Of a DNA stretch of 64,000 bases, positions 10,474 through 21,653 are shown in pieces. The stretch spans positions 164,762-228,761 of the forward strand of contig MNCI01033354.1 in assembly GCA_015680685.1 (NCBI GenBank). Reading direction: 5' to 3'. Made by a program: the position numbers and the translations under genes. Every line of letters begins with the position of its first letter. Within the stretch, counting starts at the first letter, position 1. The notes under the pieces are model-generated. The model was not told the origin of the DNA. It ran no database searches and was given only the letters and a program-made list of their open reading frames with translations. Source of the stretch: Gnetum montanum (lineage: Eukaryota > Streptophyta > Gnetopsida > Gnetales > Gnetaceae).

Positions 10474-12675
10474 NGGATGAACAACTGCGATAGAGAGACT
10501 TGCAAGGTAACATAGTGTTACCTCCAGATCATTCAGTCCCAAACATGCTTCTTCGTGCTCTTGCACAAATTGGCATGATGCAGCTATATGTTGAATACAT
10601 TGTAGGTGATTTAGACACAAGGTATTATCATCCCACAACAACACAACATTTAAGGGACTCAAGGTAGGAGAGCCACCATACATTGTTGAAGGGCAAAGGG
10701 GTCCCGCACGTCCTAAGTGAAATTGGAGATGGTGAACCACTTATAATGGGTTCTCCATCAAATGATGTTCCCCCTCCTAATGATGGTGGGGTATCAGAAC
10801 CTATGCTCTACAATACACAACCTTGGTTCTAATCCCCGTGAACGCCAATTGTTCACTAAGGGAACAACAACACATAACAAGGATGGGCACTTGGATCGTC
10901 ATCATGATCGAGGCCGTAGCCATCGAAGAAAAGGTAAGAAGCATCATCATGGTGATGNACGATAGAGAGACTTGCAAGGTAACATAGTGTTACCTCCAGA
11001 TCATTTAGTCCCAAACATGCTTCTTCGTGCTCTTACACAGATTGGCATGATGCAGCTATATGTTGAATACATTGTAGGTGATTTAGACACAAGGGATTAT
11101 CATCCCACAACAACACAACATTTAAGGGACTCAAGGTAGGAGAGCCACCATACATTGTTGAAGGGCAAAGGGGTCCCGCACGTCCTAAGTGAAATTGGAG
11201 ATGGTGAACCACTTATAATGGGTTCTCCATCAAATGATGTTCCCCCTCCTAATGATGGTGAGGTGGTGGGGTATCATAACCTATGCTCTACAATACACAA
11301 CCTTGGTTCTAATCCCCGTGAATGCCAACTGTTCACTAAGGGAACAACAACACATAACAAGGATGGGCACTTGGATCGTCATCATGATCGGGGCCGTAGC
11401 CATCGAAGAAAAGGTAAGAAGCATCATCATGGTGATGGTTCCCCTTCTTCTTCCCCTTCATCACATCATTCACCCTCTCCTTCCACATTCAGGCTTAGTC
11501 ATAAAGAGCATAACAGTGAGGATAAAGGTAAATGGGATGAGAGACCTCAACAAGAGAGTCGAGAGAGAGGATGAGGACAGTCAAGAGAATCAAGGCATGA
11601 ATGAAGGGAAAGTAGGGAACAATGTAGGCATCATATATTTCATGAGGGAGGTGATCATGACAAACCCCTACTAGCCACCCAAAGTATGCTAGATATTACA
11701 GAGGCAGTTAGGATACATACAAGGCATCAAAAAGATAGTCGGATCAAAAGATTAGATATGAATAATATCCCACGCTTCGAAGGGGGATACAATGCTGATC
11801 CGTAGAATCATTTACAAGCATTCCATGATGCCTGCACATTGCAAAATATTGAGAACGAGTGGCAAAAACTAAAGTTGTTTCCTAGGACACTCATAAAGGA
11901 AGCAGAGAGTTGGTACTGGTCCTTAGAACCAGAAACCATTAGGAGATGGAGTACGATGTTAGAATTGTTCAATGATAAATACCAAACGTACTCCAAAGTG
12001 TCTAACTTGTGTAAGAAGATCCAAGGATGGAAGCAGGGTAATCACGAACCCTTGGATGCTACCATGGGCCAATATTACACATTGCTACATCATTGCCTAG
12101 GCCATGGTTACACACAACAGGATCAACTCTGCCACCTCGTAGATGGGCTAAGACATGATACTAGGAGAACCCTTGGGACTTATGCCCAAGGGAGATTATC
12201 TAAGCTTAGATCTCATGAAATTCATCAATTATTGGAGCAAGTAGCCAAAGGAGAAGAAGAGCTATGGAAAAGAGAAAGCGTAGTAGAATATAACTGCGAT
12301 TTTTCCCTTCGGAAGAAGGGAGTAAGATTTTGCGATGAAGAGGATGAGTCACCACTCAAAGAGTTGGTGAATAAAAAAACCTTGCCACTCCAGAAGTTAA
12401 CAACAAAATTGTTGGCTAAGGTAGATGAAATATGGAGCTCCTTAGATAGTAAAATTGAAACTATCTTTAAAATCGTAGAAGAATCTAAGGAAGAACGAAG
12501 TAGTGGCCATGATAAGAAAAAGCGGAGAGATGCAGGCCATGCACGTAACAAAGGTAAGGGAAAAATGACTATCTCCGATGAGGTTATGGACTCAGACACA
12601 AACAATGGTAGTGGATGTGAGATTTACCAATATGACCATCCTAAGGGATGTTGTCCAATCATCTCACATCTATAG
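10474..12675 (+). pseudogene. E1 gag (capsid/nucleocapsid polyprotein)
   Basis: Gag forms the particle that packages the element RNA. After an N-terminal part interrupted by an N and a ~470 bp repeat (10488-11437), a disordered Ser/His/Lys-rich segment reads at 11155-11574; the capsid part is continuous from about 11770, with one TAG near 11800, through an open stretch at 11839-12675 (278 codons). The 'RFEGGYNADP' start, 'FPRTLIKEAESWYWSLEP' and 'ELFNDKYQTY' blocks are those of plant Ty3 gag. Near the end, 12616-12651 encodes CEIYQYDHPKGC, a variant of the compact cysteine motif seen in M1 and M2 with the second Cys changed to Tyr. Frameshifts near 11575-11700 separate the N-terminal part from the capsid part, so it is inactive as read. 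Confidence 0.8.
10488..11437 (+). other. Duplicated gag segment flanked by N (10474, 10958)
   Basis: 10488-10957 and 10960-11437 are nearly identical direct copies of the E1 gag N-terminal region, with a 6-base length difference near 11262 and a few substitutions. Single Ns at 10474 and 10958 mark the joins. It may be two alleles or contigs placed side by side rather than a real duplication. Confidence 0.7.
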
Positions 12676-13324
12676 GAGTCTGGGGTATATGCACTTAACC
12701 CGAGACTTAACAGACAGTAAGCACCCCGAAGGTTACCTTATCCCCAAGGTAACCCAAAGTAGTTCCACCAACCGTTCGGGCAGTTCTGCCACAACCCATT
12801 AGGCAACACCAGTAATGGAAACACCCACAGTCATGGGGGATGCCACCGCCTAGACAAAAATACCCTTAATGGCAACCAGATCCGTATGGCTATTACGTGC
12901 AACAGCCAGTTTCTCCAAGTGACTCTATGGGTCATGCAACCCCACAACGGCACTACCAAGTTTTGGATTATTTTAGGACTCCTTCTCCTCCAAGAGACAC
13001 TCCACATACATACCATCCTCAAAATCCATCTACCACTCACCGGTAGTTCCACGACCACCAGCTCCAACGATGCAAGGGGAACTCTCCACTCAACCGCAGC
13101 AATGTAATGCTACGAGAGCCGTAAAACTTCAACCTACTGCTAGTTCTAACAATCATAAGAAGAGAAGACCTTTTTTTAGAATCAAAAGTCCAAACAAGCT
13201 TTCACAACCATAAGTAGTTGAGTCTATGCACACTCCTCCAACATACAAGACTTTGAAGCTCCCCTCAAACCAACAACAGGGCTTAACACATACGGTTATG
13301 TTAACACATACCGTTATTGACTAG
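12676..13324 (+). pseudogene. E1 gag-protease linker, Pro/Gln/His-rich
   Basis: Following the gag cysteine motif, the sequence reads in shifting frames as a Pro-, Gln-, His- and Ser-rich stretch without domain signatures, comparable to the linkers at 37210-37870 (M1) and 52450-53100 (M2). It ends at a TAG (13322-13324) just before the protease frame. Confidence 0.45.
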
Positions 13325-13906
13325 ATCAAGGTAGGCCACCTTCCTAGGAAACTCTCTAATTCTGGAAGCCCCCTAATTTATCTCCAAGTCACTGGGAACG
13401 AATCTCATAAGGCTCTTCTTGACTCAGGTTCCGAAGTCAACTTAATCTCACGAGAAATTTATCAAGCTTGGAACCTACCCCAACTCAAGAAGAGAAATAT
13501 TCAACTAGAGCTGGCTAACCAGTCCATCACCATTCCCTTGGGATTGGTGGAGGACATCGTTACCACTGTGTGTGGTTGTTCATACCCAGCTGATTTCCTG
13601 GTGATAAAAGTCAATAGCAACAAAGGGGACTTCCCAATTATAATGGGAAGGGCATGGCTAAGTACAATAGATGCATGCCTAGGAATTCGTGATCTTTCCT
13701 TGGAGATATCTAAGGTAAACATTTATGGAAAGATCGAGAAGAAGAAATTTTTGTGCATCACATACAGTGACTCAGAGGGTGATGACATGGAAGAATACTT
13801 AGCATCTCCTACATGCAACTGGTATGCCCTAGAAACTCAGATACGAAGATGCTTGTATGTAGCAACCACACAACAAGTGGACACCTCGTGGTTGATAGTT
13901 AATTGA
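13325..13906 (+). pseudogene. E1 aspartic protease domain
   Basis: A continuous frame of about 190 codons holding a retropepsin-like protease, which cleaves the gag polyprotein in the particle. The catalytic loop reads LLDSGSEVNLIS (Asp-Ser-Gly at 13421-13429), followed by 'LELANQSITIPLG' and 'FPIIMGRAWLSTI', the usual flap and the strand after it. E1 keeps the DSG triad, whereas M1 reads DFD and M2 DSS at this place. The frame ends at TGA (13904-13906) instead of running into reverse transcriptase. There is no ATG at its upstream end, so it was part of a gag-pro fusion. Confidence 0.75.
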
Positions 13907-16030
13907 AAGAGCAACCCACCAACATGCATGGAACAAACTGGGGGAACAAATCATGCCCACAATGAAGGCATAGATACATTGGAGTATGAGCGTCACTAAC
14001 TTCCACCCCTGAACCTGAAAATATCAATCGGGAGAAGTTGGACACTTCTAAGAAATTTAAATAGACATTCATTATTTTGGATCTTTCCGTTTCCATTCAG
14101 TCATGGGGGAGATGGACATCTATGCTAATCAATTGAGGCCCTTATTTCTTTTAAGTTTTTTTTACACATTTTTGTTCTACACATTTTTTTTTTACAAATT
14201 TCTTTAACTTTTCTTGTTTTTGTTTTACAACATTGTTCATACCTTTTCATTTCTTTGTGTGAGTGTATGTGTGTGTTATCCATCTTATCAAGTTTTTCAT
14301 TTAATAAGTGTTCTTCATGATGGTATGAACTATTTTCCTATTGATTGCTAATGTTTGGTTTTTACCTTTAAGTTATGATGTTGATATTAAGGTATGGTTC
14401 TTTTGATATGACAAGCAATGAGTCCACTTCATCCATTCATCCACAAATTTCTATGGTCTCTCTTGGCATGGAATTGTACAGTCCCTTTTTCAATAATAAG
14501 AACTATAATGAATCGATGACTAGGCATTTCTCAAACTAAGGAAGGACTCAAGGATTGAAAAGGGTGTGACTTCAAGGGAACTTGATGCTTTTGTGTTGGC
14601 CATTTTCTTGGGTGCTTGGATGTTTTCTTCTTAAGCTTTCTTACTGTTTCGACATTACCCAATTATCGGGAAGCTAAGTAAATAAAAATAATAAGTCTTT
14701 GCATGGTGTGGTTCTCACACATAAAAACAAAAAAAAAACAAAAAAAGCAAGAAGAAAGAAAAAAAGTGAGAATTCAAAACACACCCCTTAGACGAAATAA
14801 TCATGTGGGCTAAAAGCACTGGTTATGGAACTACAATGAACATGTTCCCTCTAACTAAGGTGCTTCTCACTTCTCATTCTCTCTTCTCCTTCATTTTTTT
14901 GGAATGGTGGTGGCTCTTGGGGGAGGCATTCTTGTTATTCAAGTGGATGGATTAGCTGAATGCATTAATGCAAAGTCACTAGATGTGGTTTGTTTGAGGC
15001 TAGACTTGGAATGGGATCTACTAAGTCACATTAATCATGAAACACAAAAGGGACTATACACCACCTTGTTCTTAAGACTCCATTCCACTCTCTCCTTTCT
15101 ATCCTTCTTTCCCCATCTATTACCTTATTGTCGATTTTATCAGTAGTCCATATCTTGGTGGATGCATTGTTTTCTTTTTGGTAAATTCTTGTAGTTGGGA
15201 CTTTAACTCTTGTTCCAAATGACATTCCTAGAGCCTACGAACTCTTTGAATGTGGGTTTGTTAGGGCATTAATGGCATGAGCCTACTTTGGGGAGGACCC
15301 ACTGGCATTCCTATCTCGTGCATCCGTTAAATTCTTTACCTTAACATTTTTGCAATCCACTCTATTTTGTTCATTTCCATCTTGACATCCATTTCATCGA
15401 TGTTATAGTTGTCTCTTTTTCTCCATCTTTCTTGTTCTTTTTCTTTCTCCATTCTATCGCTATCGGAGGTTTGCTCTTAGTCATGGGGGTCTTGGTCCAA
15501 TTTTTTCGATTTCCTCCTAACCCCTACACCTTCTGTAGTCACCACTATTATATCTCTAGATCCGCAATCAACCATACCACAACTCAGCCAATGGACCATT
15601 CACTGAGGCAAGGTATCAACTACATTGGAATTCATTTACCCTTGCTAATATAAAGACTGTGTTCTGTGTGCAGATGGCAATCAAGCAATAAGGGATTGGA
15701 TCTGGAGGGAACACTTGGAATGGATCGGTGCTAAAGTAGCTATGCAAGGAGCAAGATCAATGGCGTGCTTACGGATGGACAATGAAAGGTGCAATCCTGG
15801 CATTGGCAGCAGTAGACTTCTTTTCTCTTCTCTCTTCTCTCTCAGCTACCAAATGAGGCCTTATGTGAAATGTATAAAGTGTTCGCTCTTGTTGTCGTGA
15901 ACACCATTTTTGTTTTGTTTTGTAATGAAGATTCATTCACATGTCATCCCATTCACCATTAGTTCCATTTCAATCAATAATCCCATACCTTTCCAATATT
16001 TTGTAAGGAACTCAAGGACAAGTTTTCATT
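13907..16030 (+). other. E1 3' non-coding region
   Basis: No long ORF. The sequence from about 14100 matches, in order, the non-coding region downstream of integrase in M1 and M2 (compare 14390-14470 and 14770-15060 with the minus strand of 33350-33200 and 32900-32600), showing where pol was lost. The motif GTCATGGGGG occurs at 14100-14109 and 15480-15489 as well as at the polypurine tract. A T-rich stretch lies at 14150-14250. Confidence 0.6.
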
Positions 16031-16044
16031 CAGTCATGGGGGTA
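16025..16044 (+). promoter_or_regulatory. E1 polypurine tract
   Basis: TTCATTCAGTCATGGGGGTA lies immediately before the 3' LTR; the G-run is the plus-strand primer. The same phrase appears at 14093-14109. Confidence 0.6.
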
Positions 16045-16868
16045 TAATGGGTCACAATATCACATGGGCCACGATATCGTGTACACAATATTGCGTCCAC
16101 CGTGATATCGCATCCCCCGTGATATCGCGGTGCACCGCTAAGTCTATAAATAAGAGGTGGCTCTCCCTTGTTTCTCAATTTAGGCCTAAATCGTAGTGAA
16201 ACTCTAGCAGTTTTTTCTCTCCAGAGATAGAATAATTTCCATGTTCCTACAGTAGGAGATCCAAAGTAAACGGATCTTTATTCAAGCAAATATTGTACCT
16301 AAATACAATTTTGTGTATGGAAATAAAGAAGAACTTCTTGGATAAACCTTGCAGTGCATGGACTAGGCTAATTAGGACTTTATTTATTGTTATTTATTTT
16401 TCATCCTTTAAATGCTTTATTAGTTAATTAAATCTCTCTCAACCCTTCTCCCGTAGTTAAGTGCATTCAGTACAATCACTTCGAGCACGTGTGTTACACT
16501 TGGTAATCTTGGTAATGAATAGCGTTTGGTAGCCAAGGTTGCATTGGTTCATGGTGTGAACTAAAAGTGGGAACAGATGCTAATGCTAGGTTAATTAAGG
16601 CTTAGTTAGTTAGTTAAAGTTAGTCAATTAGTCTCTTCGCCCTTCACCTCACTAGCATAGGAGATAAACAAAAAAGATATAAAAATCACATACCTTGAGC
16701 TTACTTAACCATACCACCATGACAACTACAAGTCTGGGAAGATAATGAATGATTAACCTTAAGTGTTTGATAAGGCATGTAGGCACTTAGTTTACGGAGT
16801 TTGACTGGATCGTGCATGTAACGCTTGTATTCGTATGGTTGAGTGTAGGGGTACCTCGCCACTCATCA
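16045..16868 (+). repeat. E1 3' LTR
   Basis: Begins TAATGGGTCA (first dinucleotide TA instead of TG) and ends CACTCATCA. It is colinear with 9589-10409, including the CGATATC palindromes (16072 onwards) and a TATA box at 16145. Confidence 0.9.
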
Positions 16869-16873
16869 CCAAC

Positions 16874-18129
16874 CAACCATTTACTAACTGCAATGCCATC
16901 TAGATGATTAACTAGTCATTTCTGTACAAGTTGCCTTGTTGCAAATCATGTTGTTAATGATTCCTACTACTATTGACTACAAGTCCCCTGGGCTGAAGGC
17001 CAAATCAACTTAAGTGAAAAACCAATAGATATAACCAATATAAGCATGTGAAATGTGCCCATAAACACTTGAAATATCTCCTACCCTTCATCAGTTGAAG
17101 ATGTCATTTTTTAAATGTTGTCGCCATTAAGAGAAGAAGGTTCTACAAGAGAACGATGGTCATGATGCATAAGGGAAAATTACAAAAATGACAAATTATA
17201 TTTGAACCTCAAAAACATGATTATATTAATAAATATTATATTGAAAATAATGATATCATAAAATAAATTACATCCAAAGGTTATGATGTCAACCAGAATT
17301 GATGGATTTAAGAATATTTCCTCTATCTTAAAAGATAGACTAAAATCCAAGATTCATCAAGTAAGAATAGATTCAAATCCAAAAATTGTCAAGAGATCCT
17401 TCAAGCAAAGCTATGAACAAGAGGATAAAAGAGAGTGTAAAATATCATTGATGCCAAATATCCAACATTACCAAGCATTTATAAGCATAAAAGTTAGAAT
17501 GTGGGCAATTCAAATAATAAATAATTAATAATCTATTTTCTAAAAATCAAGTAACATATATCCACAAATAGGATTCCATGGACAACTAATGGATTAAAGT
17601 CACCTAGAAAATATTAGAATAAGCCCACATGTTAAAGAATGAGTTCTAAGATAAAATAAACATAAATTATTTAGCATCTCATTATTATATTATCACTTTA
17701 TTCCAAAAAAATCTTAAAATTCTATATAAAGTATAAATAAAATACCAATAATAAACCATCACCATCCTTTTAATCTACCCATCTATAGCAACAAACATTA
17801 AAGACATAATGAAAGATGATTCCAAAAGTTAAAAAAAATAAAAGAAATACTAAAATAAAATATTCATAAAATACCAATGTATCATATGTAATTAAGGGTT
17901 AAGTGTTCAAACCTCAAGATGTATATCAATTAATACAAAAGATCTTAAGTTCAAACCTCATCAAGCATAAAGAAAAAGTGCATTAGCCATGACTAGCATA
18001 AGCTACTACTAAAAAATATTATTATATAATAGATTACATTGTAACTAAAATGTAAACTTATAGAAAAGCCAAGAATAAAATAATAGTTGGTAAAGCATAG
18101 GTTCTATGTCTAATCACTAGGATGTTACA
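16874..18129. repeat. Q LTR-like copy A, right part
   Basis: Continuation of copy A after E1 and its target duplication, colinear with 19800-21071. It ends at ATGTTACA. A short ORF at 17283-17528 falls here but has no counterpart frame in copy B and is not taken as a gene. Confidence 0.6.
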
Positions 18130-19409
18130 TATGGCCACCCTTTAAGGAATCTTCATCCTTGAAGATATAGCTCACACACCATCGTGTGCAAACTTAATCT
18201 TCAAGGTTGATATCTATTTATTAATCATTGATTTAAAATATCTTGTCAAACTTAAAGGTTGAGCAACCAATAACCATGAACTTCCAACCATAAACCATGT
18301 TATATACCATGTTTTAAGAGCATTCAAAAATCCCAAACTACTTGAACTTAATTTCGTTCTTCATTTTTATTCCAACTTAGATTTTTATTTGGCCTTTAGG
18401 GATCATCGTATTACATATCATTATTTTCATCATTTGGAACAAATATTTTTTCTTAAAAGGCATATTTTTCTAATGCCATAAAATCCATTTCAAAAGAAAA
18501 AATTATAACTTATTATCCAAAAATACACTTTCTTATAAAAATGGAATTTTATTCTAAAATTTCTAGTAATCCAAAAAAAATAACTTATAACTCAAAAATA
18601 TTCTTTTTTGTAAAATAAATGTTATTCCATAAATCAACGTATTTAATAACAATAACTCATAAAATGCACCATACAACATGGAGATCCAAAATAATGTTTA
18701 GAAGCATCATCTAAAATCATTACAATGGCTCATAAGCTTGGTACTTTTCTCTAAAATATCTTTTTTTTTTCCACTATCATCCTTGGATTCCACCTATAAA
18801 AACTTAAATGTAACTTCAATTAATGATCTAAAGTTACTTTCAAATACCAAACTGTTACATCGCAAATTTTAACCATATAAAATTTATAAAATCACTTAAA
18901 GTAACATGATAAATAACTTATGCACTTAAAAAATCCTTAAATAACTTATGCACTTAACAAATCCTTAACAATTTAAGTACTTATAAAGATCATATAAGCA
19001 TTTTAAGTACTTAGACACTTAAGAACTTGAAAACCATTTGAAAAATCCATAATAAAATGTTATACCTACTTAGGCCTTGTTAGATTCATGAATCATATTT
19101 GGTTTTCAAAAACCCCTTATCTTTTTGATTTGTAATGTTTTAAGGCGGCATATTATTTTGAACCAAAAATCCATATTTAAGGCAAACACATGAATCTGAA
19201 TGATTAAATTATAATATGAAATAAAAAAATGGATAAACTCTCCTTTGATGTTCATTCTTCTGCTTGCTCCATCTTGGTCACCTTCAAAGCTTCCTACTAA
19301 ATCTACATGAAAGACATGTAATAAGGGTTACTACATCTTCACCATAAAAATCCATCTTGTAGTTCTAAGAAACATGATTACAATATAGGGCTTGCATTGC
19401 AAAGGACAT
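18130..19409. other. Q interior, non-coding
   Basis: No ORF, primer site or purine tract of note. It holds a short direct repeat (18912 and 18939, 'ataacttatgcactta') and a possible small inverted-repeat element near 19080-19200 with arms like AGATTCATG/CATGAATCT. Confidence 0.4.
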
Positions 19410-21071
19410 TGTTACAACTAATTATAATTATCAATTAACATAACCATTAATTAATAAAATTACCATTGCCATTAATTCCTACCATTAACCCATGATTTAC
19501 CTTAGGTTCCCATGGTATCACCATGAGGTTTCCAACATCAAACATTTGGAATAACTATAAGATCGGTACTAACTTAACTAGCCATCAATTACTATTTGGT
19601 ATGATACCTTACCTATCTAGGCCAACCCTTATGTATTACAATGTTCAACTATTGGGTAAAACTTTCATGTAATATTAATTTTAAAATGTTATTTCATATT
19701 ATGGCTAGTATCAACCCTATAGTTACCGTAGGTCATAGCTCTTTACTACAACCCTACATAAGATTTCTTACTAATTGAAATGCTACTAGATTGATCAACC
19801 AACCATTTACTAATTGCAATATCATCTAGATGACTGACCATTAATTTCCATACCAATTTTCTTATTGCAAATCATGTTGTTAATTATCCTTGCTGATATT
19901 GACTATAATGCCCCTAGACTAAAGGCCAACTCAACCTAAATGACCAAGTAGCCAATATTAACACTCTACTAGTCACCTCTTATCTTTCAACATGTTGAAC
20001 ATGCCCATATATATTTCAAGTGTTTGCTAGCCATCATTGATTGAATATGTCATTTTTTTCAAACATGGGCTCCATCAAGAGGAGAAGGCATCCCATGAGA
20101 AAGATGATCATGATATACAAAGAAAAAAATTATAAAAATGAAAATTTATAACTTGACCTACAAGCATGATTAGATTGACAATCATGATATAGTGAAAGAA
20201 ATTAGATCCAAAGATTATGCATTCAACCAACTTTAATGGATTACAAAAATTTCCTTTGCCTTGAAGGATAAGCTAAAATCTAATCTTTTCCATGCAAGAA
20301 TAGGTTCAAATCTAAAAATTGTTAAGAGATCCATCAAGCACAACTATGAGCAATAGAATGAAAGAGAGCACAAAGTACCATTGATGTCAAGAGAGCAAAT
20401 TTTACTATCTATAAGCAAAAAAGATAGGATATGGGAAATTCCAAAAATAAATACTTAATAATGTCTTTTCTAAAAATTGAGTAACATGTATTGACAAGGA
20501 GAGTTCAATGGTTAACTAATGGGTTAAAGTCACCCAAAAAAATGGAATAAGCCCACATATTCAAGAGTGAATTCCAAGATAAAATAAAAGAATAGTTGGA
20601 ATAAAGCCCAATTATTTAACATGTCTCATTACTATATTATTGATTTATTCCAAAAAATATTAAATTTCAATATAAAATATAAATAGAATACTAGCAGTGA
20701 GCCACCATCATCCTTTCAATATATCCATCTACAGCAACAAACTTAGAGACATAATAAAAGATTAATCCAAAAGTGAAAATAATAAAGGAACTACCAAAAT
20801 AAAATATTAATTAAACACCAATGTATCATATGTAAGAAAAAATGAAGGTTCAAACCTCAAGATGCATAGTAATTAATACAAAAGGTATCATGTTAAAATC
20901 TCATCAAGCATACAAAGAAAGTACATTAGCCATTACTAGCATAAGCTACTACTAAAAAATTTCCTTTTATCATAGACTATGTCTAATTAAGATACAAAAT
21001 TATGATGAAAAAAAGTATAAAATAATATTTAACAAAGCATAGGTTCTATGTCTAAGCTCTAGGGTGTTACA
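19410..21071. repeat. Q LTR-like copy B
   Basis: 1662 bases, TGTTACAAC...GGTGTTACA, uninterrupted. Around 19795-19799 (TCAAC) it preserves the empty site corresponding to the E1 insertion in copy A. Confidence 0.6.
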
Positions 21072-21630
21072 AAACATTGCATGGTTATTAAAAGAATTCT
21101 TAGGTATTGTTAATTTTACTATTTGTTATAAGAAAATTTCCTTTGGATTACATGACTTTATGGATATTGATTGTGGTGGTGATCTTGATCATAAAAAATC
21201 CACAAGGATATTTGCCTTTAAAATGAACACAAGTGTTGTTAGCTAGATCAACAAAAAACAAAGTTATGTTGCATTATCAACAACTAAACTAGACTATATA
21301 GTAGCTTATCAAGTAAGGAAGGAAGTGATTGATCTACAATGACTAGTTAACAACTTTGGTAAGAGAAAAAGAAAATAGAAATCTCTTGTAATAATTAAAG
21401 TACAATCTTCCTCTTAAAAAATCTTAGGTTTCATGGAAGAACAAATCATATTAAAATTTATGATTATTTCATATGAAATCAAGTTGAAAAAAGAAGATTT
21501 CTACTTTAGAAAATCTAACAAACATGTTGACCAACTCTATTTTAATAATCAAGTTCATATAGTATAGAACAAAATTTGGATTGGAAAATTCAGAAATGTA
21601 ATGGTCACTTCTAGTTATAATGCCTTAAAA
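21072..21630 (+). pseudogene. Ty1/copia RNase H remnant (3' end of pol)
   Basis: The frames read as the C-terminal part of copia pol: 'CGGDLDHKKST' near 21175 matches the RNase H GDLDDRKST block, followed by 'NKKQSYVALSTTKLDYI' near 21250-21300 (the usual KKQ..VALSTTEAEYI) and, after a frameshift, 'FHGRTNHIKIYDYF' near 21430 and a degraded 'K.KFENL' end near 21570. RNase H degrades the RNA strand during reverse transcription. Only this end remains; the RT, integrase and gag are not found to the left, where Q adjoins directly. Stops and frameshifts make it inactive. Confidence 0.75.
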
Positions 21631-21635
21631 TAAAC

Positions 21636-21649
21636 AAAAATGGGAGAAT
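21636..21649 (+). promoter_or_regulatory. Copia polypurine tract
   Basis: AAAAATGGGAGAAT, typical of copia elements, sits just before the presumed 3' LTR. Confidence 0.55.
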
Positions 21650-21653
21650 TATA

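Larger units (their letters stand above)
9589..16868 (+). mobile_element. E1: gag-protease Ty3/gypsy element lacking RT and integrase
   Basis: A 7.28 kb LTR element bounded by a perfect 5-bp target duplication CCAAC (9584-9588 and 16869-16873). It has two LTRs of about 820 bp, a primer site matching tRNA-Asp, gag, an aspartic protease and a 3' purine tract. The RT, RNase H, integrase and the extra 3' ORF found in the related M1 and M2 elements are missing: sequence after the protease jumps to that found at the very end of pol in M2 ('tcatgggggagatgg' at 14101). It is therefore non-autonomous and would need enzymes in trans. It is the best-preserved element in the window, with LTRs about nine-tenths identical by eye. 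Confidence 0.85.
9197..21071. mobile_element. Element Q: two 1.65 kb LTR-like copies, non-coding interior
   Basis: Two direct copies of a ~1.65 kb sequence, copy A (9197-9588 plus 16874-18129) and copy B (19410-21071), flank a ~1.28 kb interior. Copy B begins TGTTACAAC and ends GGTGTTACA, the TG...CA ends of an LTR; copy A begins TATTAGAAC. The interior has no gag or pol motif, so this would be a large non-autonomous LTR element (LARD-like) if the copies are true LTRs. No primer-binding site, polypurine tract or target duplication could be recognised, so a plain segmental duplication is an alternative. E1 is inserted in copy A. Orientation is not established. Confidence 0.5.

Noticed and set aside
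14904-15653. ORFs in the E1 3' region (14904-15146, 15432-15653)
   Set aside because: The region aligns with non-coding sequence of M1 and M2 where these frames are not kept.
17283-17528. Plus-strand 81-residue ORF in Q copy A
   Set aside because: The corresponding stretch of copy B does not keep the frame, so there is no sign of coding constraint.
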